Assembly: GCA_029204225.1 (NCBI GenBank)
Contig: CM055111.1
Span: forward strand, 20,033,003 to 20,095,002
Source of the DNA: Diphasiastrum complanatum
Lineage: Eukaryota; Streptophyta; Lycopodiopsida; Lycopodiales; Lycopodiaceae
Length of the DNA stretch: 62,000 bases
Direction: 5' to 3'
The notes beneath the pieces were generated by a model. The model was not told where the DNA came from, searched no databases, and saw nothing but the letters and a program-made list of their open reading frames with translations. Shown here one piece after another: positions 42,081 through 53,573 of this stretch; position 1 is the first letter of the stretch; each line of letters opens with the position of its first letter. The position numbers and the translations under genes are program-made.

Positions 42081-42990
42081 TGATGGGGCAAGGGAAAATG
42101 GAGAACAAGAGCGAAGAAGAGAGCAAGAATATTTGCGGAATAGCTCTCCCTCTACAATCAGCTGCTAGATGCAAAAATAGTCTAGTAGATTATTTATGCT
42201 AGGTTAGTCACAGCTTAGTCGTTCTATTGTCCAACATGATCTTAAAAATTAATCTATACTCACAAAAACATAATGCACACAGTCCACTGAAGAGATTAGA
42301 AATAGTTTGAGGTATTACTATAGATCAAATTTCAATGAGAAGTTTAGTTCAAAAAATAGTTTGAAAGAGCAGTACGACAGTGCAAGTTCCTCAGACAACA
42401 AAGACAGCCATCATCTGATAAAAAACTGAGGAGTTGTAGACATCCGGGTTCTGATCCAAGTGAGTGAACAAATCTTATCAAACAACAATAAAGTGCATTC
42501 AAATCACAAGAAGTCATTGCCATCGTCACACCGCGAAACATATAAACAACGAAGATGACAATGGCCAACAAACCGCAAACCGCAACAAACTGCAAACTCC
42601 AACCTTTGGACAACGAACGAAGGCAACTGAAGAAAACTGCAACTCAAAACTTGCGGTCCACATGCGAAGATCAAAACTCAACCATAATAGCTTTGTCTTT
42701 GGCTACAAAGGCAACTACGAAATTTCCGCGTCTTCATGATCCACGATCAATGAAGTACCAACAGGACCGGCGAACTCCACGGATGAATGAGACAGCAAAC
42801 TGGAAGCCATTGTAGTGGCTTAAGAAGTTCTTGTAATCATTGATTGAAATTAAAACCATTCCTCCGTCTATTCTATATATAGAGGATGAACAGGAGAAGG
42901 GTTGTTAGATAGGTTGAGCGATTGGATGATAAATGTGGGGATGAAAAATCCTTCATTGATAGGTGAGACGAGCTGAGTGATCAATCCAAT
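42081..42990 (-). mobile_element. 5' LTR of right-arm copia (upper end uncertain)
   Basis: The minus strand ends CCCCATCA just before the PBS. A TATA-type motif CTATATATAG lies at 42873-42882. The transcribed half is unusually GC-rich for this window and repeats GTTTGCAGTTTGTTGCGGTTTGCGG. The LTR start could not be fixed, so the upper coordinate is an estimate. Confidence 0.6.
42873..42882 (-). promoter_or_regulatory. LTR TATA box
   Basis: CTATATATAG, a palindrome; orientation is inferred from the LTR and the PBS downstream. Confidence 0.5.
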
Positions 42991-43412
42991 AAGGACACAG
43001 ATAGAGAGACAGAAGTAAGTATTCGCTAGTAAGTGTTATTGTTTTTGTTTTTGTTCGTAAGACACAAAGTTTCTCTTGCAGTAATGTGTTGTGCAGTATG
43101 CCAAAATATGCTCAATGGATCCATGTAATCAAACAAATGTTTTCTTGCCTCTTGTCTATTATGCATAATCTTTGAATGTGTTATGCTTTCTCACTGTTCT
43201 TACAAGATCAACTATTATTTGTTTTTCCACAAAGGCTCCTTATAATTAAATTAATAGTAGATCAACAGTGTTTGTCTATAGTTTGGAAGAGGATAGATCT
43301 TAATAAGAATCAGTAGCTTCAATTAAGAGTTCGACTCTATCTAGGCACATCAGGAATCTGTCAAAGAACAACATATTCCAAATAGCAAGATCACAGGAAG
43401 CTAATCAAGCCC
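42991..43412. other. Mixed LTR-like sequence
   Basis: Plus-strand phrases such as ATTCGCTAGTAAGTG and GATCAACAGTGTTTGTCTA recall the LTR family at 11171 and 37009, but no terminus is visible. It probably holds a decayed LTR fragment between two copia elements. Confidence 0.4.
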
Positions 43413-43949
43413 TTAATCTGAATCCTTGAATACCTTGACCTTCAAACTTAGTTCTACATAGAATCTTTTGTGTGCTTCCAAACTTAATGCTTTCATAAAA
43501 ATATATGTTGTCATATCTTGCGTTCTATAGTATTGCAATTTGATCTCTTTTTTGAGAACTTTGCTTCTGACGAAATGATACTTCAGTTCAATGTGCTTAC
43601 TCCTGGAATGAAATCTAGAGTTGACTGATAAAGCAATGGCACTTTGATTATCACAAAATAATGTCATCAGAGCGTATTGATTCAGACCGATATCTGAGAG
43701 TAAGTTCCTCAACCAAATTGCTTCCTTTGTAGCATGAGAGGCTGCGATATACTCTGATTCAGTGGAAGATAGAGTTATTGAAGATTGCTTGCCACTGTTC
43801 CAGGAAACTGGACCATTGTTGAGGAAGCGTGTAAATTTGGAAGTGGATTTATGAGTGTCTACATCTCCTGCCCAACTTGCATTTGTGTAACCACTGAGTA
43901 AATTGAGTTTGTCATTGTCGACTGTTCCATAACATATGAAAAAGTCCAT
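43413..43949 (-). pseudogene. Copia RNase H
   Basis: 178-codon frame: SGYTNASWAGDVDTHKS (Asp of YTDADWAG replaced by Asn), SSTESEYIAAS (Glu), LFCDNQSAIALS (Asp), FHSRSKHIELKYHFVRSK, then a weak TYIFMKALS tail for DIFTKAL. The first catalytic Asp appears lost. Confidence 0.9.
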
Positions 43950-43988
43950 AGTAGCTCAAACATATCTCGTGACTCAGATAAGAGCCTT

Positions 43989-45000
43989 CTAATGTGTTAC
44001 ACCGGAATTAGTCATAAACTGACTGAGAGAGCTGACTGCAAAAGCTATGCCTGGCCTAGTACAGATCATGGCGTAGATAAGAGATCCTATAATAGAATGG
44101 TAAGGATACTCACGCATCTGCTGCTTCTCATGAATTGGTTGGGGACACTGGTCCTTTGACAATTTAAGACCTGGTTCCATTGGTGAGAGAGCTAACTTGC
44201 AATTCATCAAATTATATCTGACTAACATGTTGTGGATGTACCTCTATTGTGTAATGTAGACCAACTTTTGTTTTCTATCTCTGTGGATTTGTATACCAAG
44301 GAAAAAATGAGCTTCGCCCAGATCGGTCATGTCGAATTCGGAAGATAGCATTGTCTTGGACACTTTTATCAGATCATCACTGTTGCTGAAAAGCAATGTA
44401 TCATCCACATATAAAGTGATAATGATAAAAGACTGTTGCACTGCTTTGAAGTAAACATTTGAATCTAAAGAGCTAGGTGTGTAGCCGTGATCAATAAGAA
44501 AAGTATTGATCCTTTGAAACCATGCTCGAGTAGATTGCTTTAAGCCATAAAGTGCCTTATGGTGTTTACACACATGATTGTGTTTACCCTCGATAATATA
44601 ACCTTCGGGTTGCACCATGTAAATGTCTTCTTCGATAACTCTATTAAAATATGTTATCTGTACATCCATTTGATGTATTTCCAAATCTGCTGCAGCGGCA
44701 AATGATAGCAAAAGTCGAATAGAAGAATGCTTGACTACTGGACTGAAGGTCTCAATGTAATCGATGTTGTATACCTGAGAAAATCCTTTGGCGACAAGTC
44801 ATGCCTTTCTCCCATTGATGCTTCCATCTACACTGTACTTGACTTTGAAAATACATTTGCAATCAACTATGTTTCTGCTAGCAGGTAATTCGACAATTGT
44901 CCATGTCTGGTTCTTGATAAGAGATGAATACTCTTAATCCATAGCTTCTTTCCAGAGATCTGAATCAGACTAACTGAGTGCCTCTTGGACAGATGTCAGT
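43989..45000 (-). pseudogene. Copia reverse transcriptase
   Basis: N-terminal pieces near 44880-44760 (IFKVKYSVDG, LVAKGFSQVYNIDYIETFSP), then a 155-codon frame (44711-44244) with MDVQITYFNRVIEEDIYM, KALYGLKQSTRAWF and catalytic YVDDTLLFSN, then SPMEPGLKLSKDQ and GSLIYAMICTRPGI (44228-43989). Separated by at least two frame breaks. Confidence 0.9.
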
Positions 45001-45039
45001 TCCTGAACAAGGTAAGTTGCAAACTGATCGATATACTGG

Positions 45040-46370
45040 TTAGGTGGTCTGCTAGTTGAAGATCTTCTGGGCAATAGAGGAAATTGATCATTTCCATCAT
45101 ATTGTAGTGCTGATCTACAACATCATCATAATCTGATTCGTCATTGATTTTCTATTCGTCAAAAGTAGAGGAGCTTGGACCTTTAATGGGAATAGTTGAC
45201 TAAGGAGCTAGAAAGTTCAATGCGTTAGGAGAACTGATAGGTCCGCTACATGGGACTGCCCTTTTCTTTGAGGTCTTGAAATCGATGAAGATGACATCCC
45301 GGCTAGTGAATATCTTCAACTCGATGGGATCGAACAACTTGTAGGCTTGATTTGAAGTAGTGTAGCTGATGAAAACACATTTGATACTCTAGAAGTTGAG
45401 CTTCTTCTTGAGATCACGAGGTATCTACGCAAAAGCAGTACATCCAAAAATACATAAGTTTGATAAAGAAGGTCTGGTACTTGTCCAAACTTGGAATGGT
45501 GTTTTGTTTGAGAGACCTTTAGTAGAACATCTATTCTTAATATAGGTTGTTGTTGAAACAGCTTCAGCCCAAAAGCACTTCGGAAGTGTCGCATGTGATA
45601 ACATGCAGTTTGTCGATTCAACTAAGGTTCTGTTCTTTCTCTCAAAAAGACCATTTGACTAAGGCGAATAGGAGTTAATACATTGTTGCTCAATGTTGTT
45701 ATTAAGGCAATACTCCTTGAATGCGTTGGACATGTATTCTCCCATGTTATCTGACCTTAGTGCTTTGATTCGTTTGCCAGTTTGATTCTCATCATGCTCT
45801 TTGAATTGTCTGAATTTGATGAGAATCCTTGATTTTTGTTTAATGAAATAAACCATTGTTCTTCTGGAGAATTCGTCACTATAGTAATGAAATACTTTGC
45901 ATTTGTATGAACAACACTAATAGATCTTTTGAGGCATGCCTATGGTTTGATCTAAAAGGAATCCTAGCCTGCTTTCCAAAGATGCAACTATGATAGACAG
46001 GGAGATCGACCTTACCCGAAGGATAGTCGAGATCAAGAACCATGGATTTTCTGAACTATGGATTGTCTGGACATGTTCAAAATAGATGCATAATTCAAGT
46101 GTCCTAAGCGATGATGCCATAGTAATGTTTTATTGACTAAAACAGAGATTTTCAAGGCTTAACTAGACTCAGAGTAACAATGTGCCAATATATATAAGTA
46201 ACCCTACCTCTTGTCGAGTGCAAGGATTTTATTACTCTTATCAATAATTTTGCATTGATCATATTCAAATTCTACCTTATGACCTAAATCTGTAATTCTA
46301 CTTACTGATAACAGATTTGTAGAGAGTTTAGGAACATTTAAGACCTTTGATAGTAATTTGAATTGATCAT
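45040..46370 (-). pseudogene. Copia integrase and linker
   Basis: Decayed zinc region near 46330-46140, catalytic-domain piece FKEHDENQTGKRIKALRSDN and MGEYMSNAF (45856-45659, Asp kept), then reading-frame-shifted CRSTKGLSN-type sequence and the integrase C-terminus around 45620-45316, and the RSSTSRPPNQYID linker near 45060. The copy at 7456-7871 is the inverted partner of the last part. Confidence 0.82.
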
Positions 46371-46377
46371 GCTGGAA

Positions 46378-46578
46378 TCACAATCTTACAGTACCTTCAC
46401 CTTCAATAGTGTGAGTATTATTGTCACCAAGATGAGCAAATTTCTTCGTGTTGTAAGGCGTGCAAGAGTTGAAGATCTCACGTTGATTGGTCATGTGTTG
46501 AGTTGCTCCAGAATCCAAAAACCATGAATCATCCAAACATGCGCTTTGATCTTTGACCTTGAATGCGCCTTCGTCCAC
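46378..46578 (-). pseudogene. Copia protease
   Basis: 66-codon frame with DDSWFLDSGATQHMTNQ, the intact retropepsin DSGAT motif, then FAHLGDNNTHTIEGEGTV. A zinc-knuckle region (CRYCKR-type Cys near 46690) precedes it. Confidence 0.9.
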
Positions 46579-46599
46579 TTCGACCTGGGGAGATGATGA

Positions 46600-47400
46600 A
46601 ATTGTGTTTGCTTGTTGATCAGGTTGCTTGGCTACCTTCTTCGCTTGGAGAATTTGGCATCCTTGATCTCATGGTTATTGCGCTTGCAATACCTACAAAA
46701 GATCTTCTTCTTAGAATGTGGATCTGATGATTGTCCTTGACTTTGAGTCAGTTTCTGATTCGTTGCAGTCTTCTTGAGCTTTTCTGCTTCTATCGCTTAG
46801 AGGTTTTTTTCACATATAGAGCCTGAGAGGAGGAAGTAGACGAAGTGTCTTCACTTCTCCTATTGTCTTCTTGCAGCAACATAGTGATAACTCTAGTGAG
46901 AGTTAAATATGAGGGTGTCGATATGATCATCACCCAGTTCTCATATGTAGAGGGCAAGCTTGAAAGCAATGTCATAATTGAGTCTTGATCGTCTATGACT
47001 GATTTGACAGTGGCCATCTATTGCAAGAGATTCTTAAACTGGTTAATGTGACTCTGAAGAGAATCACTAGTACACACCTTGAAAGTGATAGATGTAACTT
47101 AGTAGTTATGTCCCTCACGTCATATAGTGAGTTCAGGATGTCCCAAATGTCTCTTGATGTTTTAGCTTCAGCTATGTGTCCAATCTATGTATCTGATATA
47201 TTAAGGATAATAAGCGCGAAAGCCTTATCATCCTTTGATTTCCACTTTGAGTCGTCGTCTTCAGGTTTTACTTCTGTATTTGTAACAACATCCCATAATT
47301 CATTGGCGATTAGCAAGGTCTTCATTTTAAATTTTCACAAATCATAATTGGATCCATTCAGCTTCTCTAAGATAAGACCAGCTTTACTTTGAGAATCCAT
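46600..47400 (-). pseudogene. Copia gag
   Basis: Begins near an ATG around 47400 (LEKLNGSNYDL-type N-terminus in decayed form), with LLSSLPSTYENWVMIIS, LTRVITMLLQEDNRRSED and a basic linker in the 47017-46790 frame. Several stops. The N-terminus is judged from position and gag-like pattern only. Confidence 0.75.
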
Positions 47401-47551
47401 CTGGAACTTAGTCTGTCGATTGTATCGATGACGCTAAGATGCAGTAATGCCAACAATAGAAAATCAATTCTCTAATACTGAAAGGTTGAAAAGAACTGTA
47501 GAGTATGATATCAATTTGATATCGCGAAAGATATCAAGTATTAGATATTTC

Positions 47552-47563
47552 GCTCTGATACCA
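47552..47563 (-). other. Copia primer binding site
   Basis: The minus strand reads TGGTATCAGAGC immediately after the LTR end TTTCCGACA. Confidence 0.9.
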
Positions 47564-48640
47564 TGTCGGAAAGAGATGTTGTGAAGATAGGTCGAACTCG
47601 AAAAGAAACGAATGAAAATTATTTGAGTGTCTAAAAAAAAAAAATTTCGTGCATAGCGGAATAAACTATCTTCCTCTTTCACAATGCATGAATACGCCTA
47701 TCAATTTGAAACAAAACAATAGTGATAGAAATCATGTTTGATCTTATAGTAACTAACGTTGAAATCATCAGTACTATAGTGATTACGTAGCCAAACAATT
47801 AAGCATTGAATTATCAAACAAATAATTTGTCGTGAAACGCTAGAAAAGATAGTATTGATTCAGTATGAAAACGAAAAAGATGTAAATGAGTACAATAAGT
47901 TGCAAATTGAAAGTCGCGTACTCTATGTTATCTCTGAGCAACTAAAATGAAAGTTTGAATTAAGCGCAATGCTGATAAGCAGTTTTGCAATAGCAATCTC
48001 TAAAACAACTCTAAGAAGTGAGCTAGAATACTCAAGAGTGTTCAAGCTCACAGGCTTGAGAGAGAGAGAGAGAGAGAGCCAGCTATTCAAAATGCTTCTT
48101 TTGATTGATAATGAAAATTGTATGAATATGAACAACTATCTATACTAAGAAATTAGGTCGTCAATTGCGATCGTCAGTGCTGGTATCAGTTGGCATCCAT
48201 CCGGTTCCTTGTCATTGATTGTTGATAAGTGGTGAAAATTGGCCATAAATAGTCTCTCTACATAAATCAACCAAATTGTCACTTCTGCAGAAATGAACTA
48301 AAACAGCCACAGGCGACACTGTCGCAAAAAGATGATATTGTCGGGATTTTGCGAAAAACCTGACAGTGTCACCTTTTAAATCTGATTTAGGGTTGCCCCA
48401 CACATTGCCAGAGTCCTTTTCTTAACATTTGAGGCTCTTTGGAAAAAGCAAAAAATGCGACTCTGCATATTTACTCGCAATTCCCGACAGGCGAAAAATG
48501 CGAAAAAGGCGACACTACTGTCAAACTCCGTGTATTTCTGCAGCTATGTAAAAACACTTGTAAATCTACAGATTGTGTAAAAACACGGGAAAATCTACAG
48601 AAGTGGATAGACAATGGATGAAGATTAAAACCGATTAGTC
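47564..48640 (-). mobile_element. 5' LTR of decayed copia (upper end approximate)
   Basis: Ends CTTTCCGACA on the minus strand. It contains a (GA)n tract at about 48060-48079, a poly-A/T run near 47630, a possible CTATTTATGG box near 48240, and repeated CGACACTGTC / GACAGTGTC phrases near 48310-48370 and 48505. The upper boundary abuts the next copia fragment near 48640-48660. Confidence 0.6.
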
Positions 48641-48654
48641 GATTAGTAAGAAGG

Positions 48655-49240
48655 AGAATAATCCAGCACTTTGCTTGCCCTTGTCTTGGTATGTGAGCCT
48701 TATTGGCTCCATTGTTACCCTTGATGACCTTCTTGGAGTGATTGCTTGGCTATTGCTCCTCTTCAAGATCACAATTGTCTTGATCCTCGGCACCTCCCTC
48801 TTGATAGCTTATTTGATTGAGTTGTCAACAAGCTTATGCATCTTATTCTCATCAAATATGACATTTCTAGAAACCACAAACTTGTTGGAAGATGGAATGT
48901 ATACCTTGTATCCCTTGCTTGCATTGCCATACCTGGAGCATTATTCCCTTGATTGATGATGGATCCTCCTTTGTCCTTGTCTCCAAAGGTGTATGCACAT
49001 AGAAAATATCCAAACACCCATTGAGTCCTTGAGGTTTAGCTTCTTCCCATATAAGACTTCAAATGGTGTGTTGCCTTCAATAGAGCTACATGGAACTCTA
49101 TTCATCAAATAGTTAGCACAAGTGAGGGCTTCTCCCCAAAAAGACTTTGGTAGACATGCATCAAGCCTTAAAGATTTAGAACATTCACACAATGTCCTAT
49201 TTCTCCTCTCGGCTACCCCATTTTGTTGAGTGGTATAGGG
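48655..49240 (-). pseudogene. Copia integrase C-terminus and linker, right arm
   Basis: Minus strand: PQQNGVAERRNR near 49230, then the 49192-48941 frame CECSKSLRLDACLPKSFWGE...VPCSSIEGNTPFEVLYGKK, followed by GNASKGYKVYIPSS, FVVSRNVIFDENK and RLTYQDKGKQS near 48680. The left-arm partner (7150-7455) stops at SSIE. Confidence 0.88.
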
Positions 49241-49860
49241 ACAAGAAAACTCCTTTCAGTTGAATCTCATGGAGCCATACTCCACACTTGTCCCTCTATC
49301 AAGAATCAACTCAAAATAGCTAAGCAATTGGGATGGGTGTATGTTGTACTATGAATACTTGGGTGTCACAAGCTAGTTATCCATGTGGTAACTTTTTTGC
49401 CACCTCTAGCTCCAAATTCAATTGGACTAAAGGATCGATAAATCATTCTTTCATAGTCTATATTCATACTAAAAATCAAAATCAAATGAACTTTTACCCC
49501 TTTGTTCTAAGAGATTATTGTTCTTGTTTAGCTCATCTTAGTACACCTAGGCTACCACTTATTTTACACCTCTCAATTCATTTCACAAAGTCGGCACTTG
49601 AACTGGGTCGTCTTTCACTTGAATAGATGCTTGAATAGGTGCCTTAGCCAATAAAATATTCAAAGTAGTACACTGGTTGAGGATTTGTATCTATTTTTGC
49701 AGAGACCCTTTTTTCCTTTTGGATACTACTGTCTATGCATCTAACTCCATGCATCTAGCACGATATGTCAAGAATACACTACTCTCTAAAGACTAAGAGT
49801 CGCATCATCAACATACAATACCTAGTGCTCCTATCTAGACCAGCAATATGAACAGTAGTT
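49241..49860 (+). pseudogene. Possible copia RNase H 3' fragment, right arm
   Basis: Inverted copy of 6640-7144 with the same open frame (49333-49626), ending FTKSALELGRLSLE. Downstream sequence to about 49855 (ATGCATCTAACTCCATGCATCTA near 49735) also matches the left arm, and both run into the ~285-bp array. Confidence 0.4.
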
Positions 49861-49949
49861 ACTAGCAAATCGAGTTACCAGCTCTAATCACTCGCATAAG
49901 GGCAGTGTGGGACCTTCCCCCACTTGGGATCTTTCAGCAGGACCGATCC

Positions 49950-50908
49950 TTGGATGAAAAATCTGCCCACCAGATCCTCCATTGATGGAATTGGCCCCTA
50001 TCATTCAAATTTTATGTCTATCACTATAGATAGCTTGATTGTGGCCCTTATCACTCAACGTTGGCCATTGGGTGATTAAATTAGAGTAACCTTGAGTGTA
50101 GGACATTCAATTCTATTGGTCGAGATACCTTGAGTGCTATGTTGCAATTATGCTCCTTATCACTCAACATAGTTCATCGACTAATCATAATTCATAGCTC
50201 GGTGAATAGGCTCCTTTTAAGTATCTACCCAAATTGTATATCTGTCAATCGAGGTAGCTTGATTTTGGATCTTATCACTCAAAATTGTCCATTGAGTGAT
50301 AAAAGTAGAGGAATTTTGAGTCTAGGGTATTTAAATGAATCAAATTGATGTGGTCCTTATCACTTGTTGACATCGTATCTGATCAATAATTTAGATTAAT
50401 CAGATTTGATCCCTCATTATTGAATTGGCCCCTATCACTTGAGATGGCTCAAATTCATATCTATCACCCACCTTGATGTCTAACATTCAAGATAGGTCAA
50501 TTTTGCCCTCATTACTTGAAATTGTCCATTGAGTGATCAAATTAGAGGAATATTTGATTTAGGACATTCAAATAGCTCAAATTTGATGTTTATTGCTCGA
50601 GATAGATTGATATGCCTATGTTACAAGTTTGCTTCTTATCACTCGATGAATCTCAACTTTAGGATATTCAATTTGCTATAGTTTGATCTCTTATTGATGA
50701 AAGTAGCTCCTATCACTCGAAGTAGCACAAAATTAATGTCTACCACTCAAGATAACTTGAATTTGATGCCACATATGACAAAACTCAAATTTGGTTGTTT
50801 TCAATAGACATGACTTACTAAATGATTGAAATCGACCAAAATCTAGTTTGGTACGTTCAAATTTCTCAAGTTCCACCTCTCATCGATTGAATTGGTCCCT
50901 ACCACATG
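49950..50908. repeat. Degenerate ~285-bp tandem array, right arm
   Basis: Reverse-strand counterpart of 5404-6655. Phrases GAATTGGCCCCTATCA near 49990 and 50420, and GATGAAAGTAGCTCCTATCA near 50700, mark monomer starts, with GTCCATTGAGTGAT repeats between. Copies are strongly diverged. The array is cut by the gag-protease element at about 50910. Confidence 0.7.
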
Positions 50909-50912
50909 TCAA

Positions 50913-52038
50913 GATGGGAAAATGAGAAAGGGTCCGGGACTATATTGAACGGGTCAAACATCTACGATCCGAGTGTAGTGCAACCCTGACTCCCGATCAT
51001 GTGGTGATCATGTGGTTCCTAGCTGGGTTACCACGAAACATCAGAAGAGAACTGAAAAGACGAGAGCAGTACGCTACTCTGCAAGAAGCTATGGAAGATG
51101 CCATCAGGGAAGAGGATGAGGGATCTGACGACGAATATCCTTCCACCCACACTCCTACTCCCTCGATCGCATCATCATCATCAAACGCATCCGCTCTATC
51201 CACAGAACTGTTGTTGGAGCAAATGACAGAATTACACAAACAGCAGATGGAACAACTTACGGCGCAGTTTGACCAGAAACTGAAGGCCTTACAAGGAACT
51301 GTAGCACTAACTCCACATCAACTGGAACCAACCTAGTTGCAGTATCCTCGACGAGAAAATGTATGGTGTTCAGTATGCACGCAAAACCATACAACGAACG
51401 AGTGTTTAGTCCTAAAGTAAAATCTGAGACTGACACATAGATTCTGCCATCTATGCAATGCAACATCGCACGATACGGTATTTTGCTCGTTTAACCCCAA
51501 GGTTGTTCAACAGAAGAGAAGTCCTTATCAGACTTATTATCCTTATCATCAAGGGGCACCTAACGCGACACCAAGGTACGGCACACCCAATCAACCATAA
51601 CGCATGGCCTTACCTACTCCACCAGGGCTAGCCAATCAACAAGTGGCCCATGTAAACCTGACAGCAGTAGAACAAGAATTGCAAATGTCACCTCAACCTG
51701 AGCAGCAACAGTGGTACAGACCAGATGAACCATTTATGGATCCTGCTATAAATGAATATGTTTCAGCCTATGCAGCTCAAACTCAACGTCAAGGTGGAAG
51801 AAATTACGGCTACTACGGGTGCAACGAGGGACACAGAATTGCAGAATGTCCCTACAAAGGACAATATACAACCTCCTACTGGGATTGCGGTTATGGACAT
51901 TGTTTCAAGGATTGTCCATTTAAACCTGGAACCAGTGCACCTCTTAACCTCATTGTCATACAGCAATCACGGCTCCCTCACCATCACCGTCGGTCACTGA
52001 CAACAAACCCTCAACTTCAGCGCCATATCCAAATGTGA
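50913..52038 (+). pseudogene. Gypsy-like gag with several zinc-knuckle motifs
   Basis: Capsid-like region YIERVKHLRSEC and MWFLAGLPRNIRRELKRREQ, an acidic/Ser-rich linker, a helix LLLEQMTELHKQQMEQLTAQ, then Cys/His clusters CSVCTQNHTTNEC, CHLCNATSHDTVFC, GCNEGHRIAEC and DCGYGHCFKDC. In-frame stops at about 50922, 51334, 51418 and 51598 break one otherwise continuous frame. Four clusters are more than the one or two usual for plant gags. Confidence 0.75.
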
Positions 52039-52196
52039 GGGAAGAGAGAAGACAGTACCAAAAAATAAGACACTAGGTACAAAAAGCACAAGAGGAGGAA
52101 AAAGAACAAGAACGAAACAATCCCACAGAACCTCCAGTCGGAGTCGAACGGGATCCGCAAACAGACTCACCACTGCGCACTGATCAGAGTGATTGA

Positions 52197-53573
52197 TTGC
52201 ACCAGCATAAACCACATTTTCACATGGTAGAGCCTGAGGTAACACGCACTGAAAGGCTCACACCCTTGCTATCAAGCCACGTTAGTTTACCCCTCGGGGA
52301 ACTACTGCGGATTGCACCACAAGCAAAAAGCCTTTTAGCCGAATGGGCCAAGGCGGACGAGGAGCCAGCAGCGCCTGAGCCCGTCTATTATCCGGGCTAT
52401 AATGAAACAAGTAACGTCCTCCACATTGGAGCAGCATGGAAAAGTGAGGAACACAACATCACTTTGCCAATCAAACACAAGAGATATGAGGACGAGGCGA
52501 CAGTGGTAGATGGAGGATCAGGTGTCAATCTGATCTCCACTACTTTGTATGAAAAATGGGAATCACAAGGATTTAAACTAGCCAGATTCATCATCAAGCT
52601 AGCAGATCAATCCTGTGTGAAACCAAAAGGTGTAGTTGCTGATATTCTCGTAAAGATATCAGGCATGCATTATGTGATTATTTTTGTGGTCATGGATATA
52701 CCTGAATCTCCATCTGCATACCGTATTTTACTGGAAAAATCATGGTTGAGGGTTGCGCAAGTAGTACACGACTGGGGTACAGGGAAACTCACCTTCGAGA
52801 ACAGAGAACAGGCTGTAAAGGTAGATCCAACCACATGGGCGGTGAAACCTATTGCAACCAAAGCTGATGACGAATCATCCACGATAGATCATACGATTGA
52901 CCGCCCAAGGCTAGCCAAGGGATGTCACTATCATTTAGAGATGGATGTCATGAGATGGACGGATGTATTAGCAACTATTGATTGCCAGGCATGTCCATAT
53001 GAATCAGATCCAGAACCAAGTACATCTTCACCCAAATGTTACACTATGGACACACCAATTACATTTGGAGTAAATATGATAAACATAGCATGGCTATCAG
53101 CGGAGCCAATTGAGAACCCAGTGGACGATGATCTAGTCCCTTGGCAACATGCTCTAACTTATAATAAGGAGATTGAGCTGACTGATGAACAAGTCCTACA
53201 CCACATGGACCCAGATCGTTACGGAACCAAGAAAGTACCAGCTCAAACACCACAAAGGTTTGTTATAGCGAAAGTCTCAAGGATCAAACAACCCAAGGCA
53301 CCTGCGAATAAGAAGAATCAGTTGAAGCAACACTACAACCAAGTGATCCGATGGAGTGACCTACCCGAAGAGGCAATAGCTACAGTAGACGTTGATATTC
53401 ACAACCATGAGGCGAATGTTACAATAGTCCCAAAGAAAGACAACAAGGATGAACCCATCAAAATGACAAAAAAGGGCAAGAAGAAGGTGCTGGATTCCTT
53501 GAATTTTTTACCCCCATGCCAAACACTTTCCGCTCCATCCTCACCTTCTTCCATACTCCACACCACCCTTTAG
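52197..53573 (+). CDS. Retroviral-type aspartic protease ORF
   Basis: 458-codon frame. The catalytic motif is VVDGGSGVNLIS (DGG-S-G form) near residues 102-113, with the second conserved block RILLEKSWLR near residue 178, the position of the ILG/LLG flap partner. The C-terminal 200 residues are polar and unassigned; they include CHYHLEMDVMRW and repeated Lys-rich stretches. The start ATG is the first in the frame, but upstream continuity with gag is lost around 52040-52196. Confidence 0.8.
   Translation: MHQHKPHFHMVEPEVTRTERLTPLLSSHVSLPLGELLRIAPQAKSLLAEWAKADEEPAAPEPVYYPGYNETSNVLHIGAAWKSEEHNITLPIKHKRYEDEATVVDGGSGVNLISTTLYEKWESQGFKLARFIIKLADQSCVKPKGVVADILVKISGMHYVIIFVVMDIPESPSAYRILLEKSWLRVAQVVHDWGTGKLTFENREQAVKVDPTTWAVKPIATKADDESSTIDHTIDRPRLAKGCHYHLEMDVMRWTDVLATIDCQACPYESDPEPSTSSPKCYTMDTPITFGVNMINIAWLSAEPIENPVDDDLVPWQHALTYNKEIELTDEQVLHHMDPDRYGTKKVPAQTPQRFVIAKVSRIKQPKAPANKKNQLKQHYNQVIRWSDLPEEAIATVDVDIHNHEANVTIVPKKDNKDEPIKMTKKGKKKVLDSLNFLPPCQTLSAPSSPSSILHTTL

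Larger units (their letters stand above)
43413..47563 (-). mobile_element. Near-complete decayed copia element
   Basis: Minus-strand order gag (about 47400-46620), protease (46578-46378), integrase (about 46300-45316), RT (about 45000-43989), RNase H (43949-43413), with PBS at 47552-47563 and a 5' LTR above. No 3' LTR was found below 43413. Multiple frame breaks occur. Its integrase-linker segment is the inverted partner of 7456-7871. Confidence 0.9.

Noticed and set aside
42344-42613. Membrane-like minus-strand ORF (VFVVYMF segment)
   Set aside because: Lies in the transcribed half of a copia LTR just upstream of its PBS; hydrophobicity reflects GTTTG-rich LTR repeats.
47464-48403. Several minus-strand ORFs of 60-70 codons
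   Set aside because: They fall within the LTR above the PBS at 47552 and have no gag or other motif.
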